From assembly GCF_000743715.1 (NCBI RefSeq), contig NZ_JQEY01000003.1, positions 158,112 to 222,111 on the forward strand: 64,000 bases of DNA, read 5' to 3'. Position 1 is the first letter of the stretch, and each line of letters opens with the position of its first letter. A program made the translations under genes and the position numbers. Source of the stretch: Palleronia rufa. Lineage in GTDB: Bacteria > Pseudomonadota > Alphaproteobacteria > Rhodobacterales > Rhodobacteraceae. Positions 56,785 to 64,000 of this stretch are shown in pieces. A model generated the notes under the pieces. It did not search any database, was not told the origin of the DNA, and saw nothing but the letters and a program-made list of their open reading frames with translations.

Positions 56785-56844
56785 AGGGGGCGCTGCCCCC
56801 GTCGCCTGCGGCGACTCCCCCGGGATATTTTGGGAAAGATGAAG
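56785..56844 (+). repeat. Dispersed palindromic element, copy C
   Basis: This element is identical to copy B (44813-44872) except C to T near the GATATTT tail. It lies alone between the 71-bp array and the 3' end of oxyR, in the opposite orientation to oxyR, so unlike copies A and B it does not directly follow a same-strand stop codon. Stems GGGGGC-GCT-GCCCCC and GTCGCC-TGC-GGCGAC are intact. Confidence 0.85.
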
Positions 56845-56904
56845 GGCGGGACGGGCGCGGGCGCGGGCTGCGGTCCGGCGACGCGTGGGCGCGGGCGGTG
56901 TCTG

Positions 56905-57813
56905 TTACGCGGGGGGTGAGCCGGTCTCGCGCAGCGCGTCCCCGACCGTGGCGGAGAGCCGGGCGAGCTGGCCGCCCAGCGGCGTGGTGCGGCGCCAGAT
57001 CATGCCCAGGCGCCGGGACGGGGCGGGCGGGGCGAAGCGGCCGGTGGCGACCCGGGCCAGCCGGGTTTCCACCGGGACGGCCATCTCCGGAACCAGGGTG
57101 ACGCCCATGCCGGCGCCGACCATCTGCACCAGGGTCGAGAGCGAAGTGGCGTCCAGCCCATGGGCGGTGTGCGCCCGGTCCATGTCGCAAAAGGACAGGG
57201 CCTGATCGCGGAAACAATGGCCCTCTTCCAGCAGCAGCAGGCGCATCTCGCGCAGCGCGGCGCGGTCCGGCATGGGGCGGGAGCCGTCGGCGGCGGGACG
57301 CACCAGCACGAACGGTTCCTCGTGAAGCGGCTCTTCGTGCAGGCCGGGTTCGGAGACCGGCAGGGCGACGATGGCGGTGTCGAGCCGCCCGTCCGCGATT
57401 TCCCGCAACAGATGCGCGGTGGCGGTCTCGCGGATGTCGATGGCGAGCCCGGGCCAGCTGCGCTGGAGACGGCGCATGAGTCGCGGCAGCAGATAGGGCG
57501 CGACGGTCGGGATGACGCCGAGGCGCAGGTGGCCGGTCAGGCCCTCTCGCGCCGACCGGGCCAGGTCCTCCAGGTCGTCCACCGCGCGCAGGATGTCGCG
57601 GACGCGGGCGGCAAAGCCGTCGCCGAAGGCGGTCAGGCGGACGCCCTTCGGCGCGCGCTCGAACAGCGGCGCGCCCAGCCCGGTCTCCAGCGTCCGGATC
57701 TGCACGGACAGGGCGGGCTGGGAGACGTGGCACAGATCGGCCGCGCGGCCGAAGTGACGCTCCTGCGACAGGGCCTCGAAATAGCGAAGCTGCTTGAGGG
57801 TCAGGTGACTCAT
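56905..57813 (-). CDS. oxyR: Hydrogen-peroxide-responsive LysR regulator OxyR
   Basis: This 302-residue LysR-type activator has an N-terminal winged HTH (FEALSQERHFGRAADLCHVS, about 12-32) and an effector domain. The redox pair is C200 and C209 in EGHCFRDQALSFC, matching E. coli OxyR C199/C208 and its GHCLRDQAMGFC context, so this is a true OxyR rather than a generic LysR protein. TATATVAPYL-like VIPTVAPYLLP and GVTLVPEMAVP also fit. It is divergent from katG 98 bases away, its likely target, with a T-N11-A site between. Confidence 0.94.
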   Translation of the reverse strand: MSHLTLKQLRYFEALSQERHFGRAADLCHVSQPALSVQIRTLETGLGAPLFERAPKGVRLTAFGDGFAARVRDILRAVDDLEDLARSAREGLTGHLRLGVIPTVAPYLLPRLMRRLQRSWPGLAIDIRETATAHLLREIADGRLDTAIVALPVSEPGLHEEPLHEEPFVLVRPAADGSRPMPDRAALREMRLLLLEEGHCFRDQALSFCDMDRAHTAHGLDATSLSTLVQMVGAGMGVTLVPEMAVPVETRLARVATGRFAPPAPSRRLGMIWRRTTPLGGQLARLSATVGDALRETGSPPA

Positions 57814-57823
57814 AGCGCAGAGT

Positions 57824-57836
57824 TATCGCGCGGATA
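57824..57836. promoter_or_regulatory. Candidate OxyR/LysR box in the oxyR-katG promoter
   Basis: TATCGCGCGGATA has the dyad T-N11-A form (TATC-N5-GATA) typical of LysR-type sites. It is 11 bases upstream of the oxyR start and about 76 from katG. The rest of the 98-base region is AT-rich for this window. This site could serve autorepression; the second half-sites needed for OxyR tetramer binding are not clear. Confidence 0.35.
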
Positions 57837-57863
57837 TGGAAATGCAATTTTTCTTTATGCTGA

Positions 57864-60128
<2,265 letters not shown>

Positions 60129-60254
60129 CCGCCGGAGGGGGCGCCGTCCGCAGGGGGGCGCCCTGCCCGCCCGGGCGCGGGATGGGGCCGGGCGGCGCGG
60201 TGCCAGGCGCCGGGTCGCCCGGGCACCGCCGCCGCGACCGTCCGCGCCGCAGCG

Positions 60255-60300
60255 CGCCAGTCGGGCCGCCAGTCGGGCCGCCAGTCGGCCGTCAGTCGGG
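60255..60300. repeat. 12-bp short tandem repeat at the 3' end of the cation efflux gene
   Basis: CGCCAGTCGGGC appears at 60255-60266 and 60267-60278, then with one change at 60279-60290, and a partial fourth copy (GTCAGTCGGG) runs to 60300 and contains the stop codon of the efflux gene. It is likely slippage-derived. Confidence 0.85.
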
Positions 60301-61182
60301 CAGGATGACGCCGGAGCGCTTCTGCTTGTGCTCCGGCTCGACATGGATGGTGATCCGCGCGCCGTCGATGGCGGTCTTGAGCGCGGCCTCCAGGCGGTCG
60401 CATATCTCATGGGCGTCGAACACGGTCGTGTCGCCGGGAACGACAAGGTGGAAGTCGATGAAGGTCGCCTGGCCCGCGTGCCGGGTGCGCAGGTCATGGG
60501 CCTGGACGGCGCCGCCGGCCTCCGAGGAGATGACGGCGCGCACGGTGTCCAGGGTCTTTTCGGGCACCGCTTCGTCCATCAGCCCGCTCAGCGATTCGCG
60601 CACCACGTGCGATCCGGACCACAGGATGTTCACCGCGACAAGGGCCGCCAGGATCGGGTCGAGCACCCACCAGCCGGTCAGGATGGCCAGAAGCACCCCC
60701 AGCGCCACCCCGACCGAGGTGACGACATCCGTGAACAGGTGCCTGCCGTCCGCGACCAGCGCCGGAGAGCGCGCGTCGCGCCCGCGGCGGACCAGCACCC
60801 CGGCCCAGATGGCATTGAGAACCGTCGCGGCACCGTTGACCAGCAGCCCCCCGAACGGCAGGTCCAGCGCCGTGGGGTTCAGGATGCCCGCATAGGCCTC
60901 GCGCAGGATCAGCAACGCGGCGACGATGATCATCACGCCCTCCAGAACGGCGCTGAAGAATTCGGCCTTGTGATGGCCGTAGGGATGGGACGCGTCGGCC
61001 GGCCGCGCGGCGATGCGGATCGCGATCAGCGCCGCGAAGGCGGTGGCGACATTGACGGTGCTTTCCAGCGCGTCGGACAGGAGCGCCACCGATCCCGTCA
61101 GCCACCAGGCCAGGATCTTGATGGCCAGCACCAGCGCGCCTACGAATATGCTTCCGATGGCGAGCCGAACGGTGGTGGTCAT
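60292..61182 (-). CDS. Cation diffusion facilitator (FieF/CzcD-like) metal efflux protein
   Basis: This 296-residue CDF transporter has six membrane helices and a cytoplasmic C-terminal domain. Metal-site residues are in LLSDALES (helix 2) and HLFTDVVTSVG (helix 5), and HPYGHHKAEFFSAV lies in the loop. The Asp of SDALES together with His/Asp in HLFTD resembles the DD-HD or HD-HD pattern used for Zn/Fe/Mn. The C-terminal domain has VQAHDLRTRHAGQATFIDFH and ends in His/Glu-rich VEPEHKQK. It probably exports iron, zinc or manganese. It is convergent with katG copy 1 and divergent from copy 2, a context that links metal and peroxide stress (inference). Confidence 0.9.
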   Translation of the reverse strand: MTTTVRLAIGSIFVGALVLAIKILAWWLTGSVALLSDALESTVNVATAFAALIAIRIAARPADASHPYGHHKAEFFSAVLEGVMIIVAALLILREAYAGILNPTALDLPFGGLLVNGAATVLNAIWAGVLVRRGRDARSPALVADGRHLFTDVVTSVGVALGVLLAILTGWWVLDPILAALVAVNILWSGSHVVRESLSGLMDEAVPEKTLDTVRAVISSEAGGAVQAHDLRTRHAGQATFIDFHLVVPGDTTVFDAHEICDRLEAALKTAIDGARITIHVEPEHKQKRSGVILPD

Positions 61183-61503
61183 CGCAGCCTCCGGGGGTCT
61201 GACCGGTCGTCGTGAGGCGGGAGCGGCACGGGCGGCGGGCGGTCGCGCCTCGCAACGACCCCGTCGCGGCGTGCTCTAGCGTCCTTCGGCGGGCGGGCAT
61301 AGGCCAAAGATCGCGACCGGGCCGCCGCCGCCAGACGGGCCGCGCGCCCGCTGCCGCCCGCGCCGAGGGTCACGATTGCGAGAGATCGCAGGGGTTGTCG
61401 CAACGGGAACCCGGCGCAACCGGCGGCAGGACGACGCGGGCCGGAACCGCACGCACGAAACGCCATTGAGAGGGACGGAAAGATCCCCAAGGAGTCCCTC
61501 GTC
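61183..61503. other. Promoter region of katG copy 2 and the efflux gene
   Basis: No gene is seen. Inverted repeats TGCGA-GAGA-TCGCA (61377-61390) and GTTG-TCG-CAAC (61394-61404) could be regulator sites. A 7-base inverted repeat GAGGGAC/GTCCCTC (61470-61476/61494-61500) brackets the AAGGAG ribosome site of katG copy 2 (61489-61494) and could form an RNA stem at the start codon. Confidence 0.45.
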
Positions 61504-63810
61504 ATGAAAGATCACGCAGCAACCCAGGGCGCCTGCCCGTTCCGCGGCACGCGCGTCGGCGGCGCGCTCGGCTCGGAGCCGCAGCTCGACCACTGGTGGC
61601 CGAACCGGCTGAAGGTCGAGTTGCTCCACCAGAACCCGGTGCAGGCCAATCCGCTTGGCGAAGGGTTCGACTACCGCGAGGCATTCGCGCGCATCGACTA
61701 CGAGGCGCTGAAGGAGGACGTGCGCGCCCTGCTCCATACATCGCAGGACTGGTGGCCGGCGGATTACGGCCATTACGGTCCGCAGATGGTCCGCATGTCG
61801 TGGCATTCCGCGGGAACCTACCGCATCGCCGACGGCCGCGGCGGCGCGGCCGAGGGGATGCAGCGCTTTGCGCCCATCAACTCCTGGTGGGACAATGGCA
61901 ACACCGACAAGTCGCGCCGCCTGCTCCTGCCGATCAAGCAGAAATACGGCTCCGCGCTCAGCTGGGCCGACCTGATGGTGCTGGCGGGCACCGTCGCGCT
62001 GGAGGACATGGGCCTGCCGATCCAGGGGTTCGCCTTCGGGCGGATCGACGCCTGGGAGGCCGACCGCGCGACCTACTGGGGCCCGGAGGGCTGGAACGGC
62101 AAGAAGCCGACCGAGACCGCCGCCGGCCCGATGGAGGGCCACCCCGACCAGATGGTCACGCGGACCCTGCGCTGGGAGGGCGACGTGAAGTCGGATCACT
62201 ACGACCTGGAGAACCCGGTCGGGGCGTCCCACCAGGCTTTGATCTACGTCGATCCGGAAGGTCCGAACGGCAACGGCGATCCGATGGATTCGGCCCGCGA
62301 CATCCGCGAGACCTTCTCGCGCATGGCCATGAACGACGAAGAGACCGTGGCCCTGATCGCCGGCGGGCACGCCTTCGGCAAGTCCCACGGCATGACCCCA
62401 GCGGAAGAGATCGGCCCGGCGCCCGAAGGCGCGCCCATGAAGGCGATGGGCATGGGCTGGCAGAACCCCCGCGGGACGGGCTTTGCCCAGCACACCATGA
62501 CCAACGGCATCGAAGGGTCCTGGACCCCGCATCCCACCCACTGGGACAACAGCTATCTTGAGAACCTCTTCGCCTTCGAATGGGAGCAGACCAGGAGCCC
62601 GGCCGGCTCTGTCCAGTGGACCCCGAAGGATCCCGACGCGCCCAAGACGCCGGACGCCCATATCGAGGGGCAGATGAACCCGCTGATGATGATGACCTCC
62701 GACATCGCCTTCAAGGTGGATCCCGAATACCGCCGGATCTGCGAGCGTTTCCTGGAGGATTTCGACTATTTCACGGAGGCGTTCTCGAAGGCGTGGCACA
62801 AGCTGATCCACCGCGACATGGGTCCGAAGTCGCGCTACATCGGACCCGACGTGGGCGGCGACTTCATCTGGCAGGACCCCATGCCCGAGGCGGACCATCC
62901 GCTGGTGGACGAGGCCGACGTGGCCGACCTGAAGCGCCGCATCCTGGACGCCGGGATGCCGGTGCGCGATCTGGTGGCGGCGGCCTGGGCCTCCGCCTCG
63001 ACCTATCGCGACACGGACAAGCGGGGCGGCGCCAACGGCGCGCGCGTCCGGCTGGCCCCCCAGAAGGACTGGGACGTGAACGCGCCCGACCGCCTGGCCG
63101 GGGTTCTGTCGATGTTGGAGCGGATCAAGTCGGACTTCGACGGCGTCGGGGAAAAGCGCGTGTCCATGGCCGACCTGATCGTGCTGGCGGGCGCCGCGGC
63201 GGTTGAGAAGGCGGCACGCGACGGCGGCCATGAGGTGACCGTGCCCTTCGTGCCGGGCCGGACCGACGCGACCGACGACCAGACCGACGCGGAAAGCTTC
63301 GACTGGCTCAAGCCGGTATCGGACGGGTTCCGCAACTACCACGACACGGCGGTGGGCTTCGGCGTGGCGCCCGAGCACATCTTTCTGGACCGTGCCGCCC
63401 TGCTGACCCTGACCGCTCCGGAATGGACGGCGCTGACGGGCGGGATGCGCGCGCTCGACCAGAATTACGACGGCGCGCCGCATGGCGTCTTTACCGACCG
63501 CAAGGGGGTGCTGACCAACGACTTCTTCAAGGTGCTGGTCTCCATGGACTACCGCTGGGAGCCGCATGACGCGCAGGAGATGAGCTTTGACATCGTCGAG
63601 CGGTCCAGCGGCCGGACGCGCCATACCGCGACGCGCTGCGACCTGGTGTTCGGCGCCAATGCGGAACTGCGTCAGGTGGCCGAGCTCTACAGCGGTTCCG
63701 ACGGCGAAGCGCGGCTGGTCAAGGACTTCGTGCGGGCCTGGACCAAGGTGATGATGCTCGACCGCTTCGACGTGCCAGAGGCGCGGCGGGCGGCCATGTC
63801 GATCTGCTGA
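61504..63810 (+). CDS. katG: Catalase-peroxidase KatG, copy 2
   Basis: This 768-residue KatG has distal residues R97, W100, H101 ([12 protein letters not shown]), proximal H289 ([12 protein letters not shown]), and the crosslink set W100-Y248-M274 ([11 protein letters not shown] and [10 protein letters not shown]). It is 30 residues longer than copy 1, mostly in the loop after [11 protein letters not shown] (about 181-240), the LL1 region carrying the crosslinked tyrosine. The Met preceding that tyrosine strand in copy 1 (QMGLIY) is absent here (HQALIY). The two copies differ throughout, so they are not a recent duplication. AAGGAG precedes the ATG. Confidence 0.96.
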   Translation: MKDHAATQGACPFRGTRVGGALGSEPQLDHWWPNRLKVELLHQNPVQANPLGEGFDYREAFARIDYEALKEDVRALLHTSQDWWPADYGHYGPQMVRMSWHSAGTYRIADGRGGAAEGMQRFAPINSWWDNGNTDKSRRLLLPIKQKYGSALSWADLMVLAGTVALEDMGLPIQGFAFGRIDAWEADRATYWGPEGWNGKKPTETAAGPMEGHPDQMVTRTLRWEGDVKSDHYDLENPVGASHQALIYVDPEGPNGNGDPMDSARDIRETFSRMAMNDEETVALIAGGHAFGKSHGMTPAEEIGPAPEGAPMKAMGMGWQNPRGTGFAQHTMTNGIEGSWTPHPTHWDNSYLENLFAFEWEQTRSPAGSVQWTPKDPDAPKTPDAHIEGQMNPLMMMTSDIAFKVDPEYRRICERFLEDFDYFTEAFSKAWHKLIHRDMGPKSRYIGPDVGGDFIWQDPMPEADHPLVDEADVADLKRRILDAGMPVRDLVAAAWASASTYRDTDKRGGANGARVRLAPQKDWDVNAPDRLAGVLSMLERIKSDFDGVGEKRVSMADLIVLAGAAAVEKAARDGGHEVTVPFVPGRTDATDDQTDAESFDWLKPVSDGFRNYHDTAVGFGVAPEHIFLDRAALLTLTAPEWTALTGGMRALDQNYDGAPHGVFTDRKGVLTNDFFKVLVSMDYRWEPHDAQEMSFDIVERSSGRTRHTATRCDLVFGANAELRQVAELYSGSDGEARLVKDFVRAWTKVMMLDRFDVPEARRAAMSIC

Positions 63811-63886
63811 GCGGATCGGCCAGGGCGTGACGGGAAACGGGCTGCGGAACACCGTGACGCATTCCGCCTAGCGGGACCAGAAAAGT

Positions 63887-63910
63887 TCAGCCGGCCTCAG
63901 GGCCGGCTGA
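63887..63910 (-). terminator. Intrinsic terminator at the right edge
   Basis: A 10-base perfect stem (63887-63896 against 63901-63910, 4-base loop TCAG) is followed on the minus strand by AACTTTTCT. It begins 2 bases after the stop codon of the minus-strand partial gene and is its probable terminator; it may also end katG copy 2 transcripts. Confidence 0.7.
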
Positions 63911-63911
63911 C

Positions 63912-64000
63912 TCATTCGTCGTGAGGAATCGCTCCAGCCTCTTCCAGATCATCCGGGCCTAGCTCCCCCGGATCGGGCTCGTGGCGGGCTTTGACTGGTT
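63912..64000 (-). CDS. Partial CDS, C-terminal end only
   Basis: The minus strand reads about 29 codons into the window edge, ending PGELGPDDLEEAGAIPHDE then TGA (63914-63912). The acidic, hydrophilic end looks like a real C-terminus and a T-rich terminator hairpin follows at once. The protein cannot be identified from this fragment. Confidence 0.5.
   Translation of the reverse strand, partial: PVKARHEPDPGELGPDDLEEAGAIPHDE

Overview
The window is high-GC chromosomal DNA, most likely from an alphaproteobacterium of the Rhodobacteraceae/Roseobacter type. Pointers are the order accB-accC-aat followed by convergent DUF2155 and NDUFA12 genes, the aerobic cobaltochelatase pair cobS/cobT, proton-translocating transhydrogenase pntAB, malate synthase G, and many small rhodobacterial-looking conserved proteins. 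Species cannot be named from sequence alone. No rRNA, tRNA, CRISPR array, transposase or prophage module was seen.

Layout. 1-937: decayed DNA with a C-terminal HTH-like fragment and scraps resembling lysyl oxidase. 0.9-9.5 kb: acetyl-CoA synthetase, an EamA exporter, a lytic transglycosylase, a DUF1989 protein, then accBC-aat. 9.5-13 kb: DUF2155 and NDUFA12 (complex I assembly subunit), RidA, clpX and clpP. 13-24 kb: iron-type alcohol dehydrogenase, glpK and glpD (with a broken gene between them), an amino-acid dehydrogenase, pntA-pntB and a small methyltransferase. 23-30 kb: SDR-kynU, a secreted protein, a C26 amidase, the glcB cluster. 30-42 kb: pepN, a PfpI protein, an acyltransferase, two tandem SLT transglycosylases, gatB, BolA, a J-domain protein, msrB and an ECF sigma/anti-sigma pair. 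41.6-47 kb: cobS, cobT, an M24 aminopeptidase and a DUF427 protein. 47-55 kb: a branched-chain amino acid ABC operon (livK-livG-x-livF-y-livH-livM, all on the minus strand) preceded by an acetolactate-synthase-like enzyme. 55-64 kb: purU, a 71-bp tandem repeat array, then divergent oxyR/katG, a cation efflux gene and a second, distinct katG.

Themes. Carbon entry (acs, glpK/glpD, glcB, kynU), lipid synthesis (accBC), redox balance (pntAB) and peroxide defence (oxyR, two katG, msrB) dominate. Most genes are core metabolism with tight ATGA/GTGA junctions.

The least ordinary features are: (1) a perfectly phased array of five 71-bp units, each carrying a 10-bp-arm hairpin, that starts inside the purU stop codon; (2) a dispersed ~60-bp element present three times, with a compensatory base-pair change in one stem; (3) two unrecognised, lower-GC genes spliced into the liv operon with overlapping junctions; (4) two non-identical catalase-peroxidases within 6 kb; and (5) a conserved-looking coiled-coil gene broken by a stop and a frameshift.
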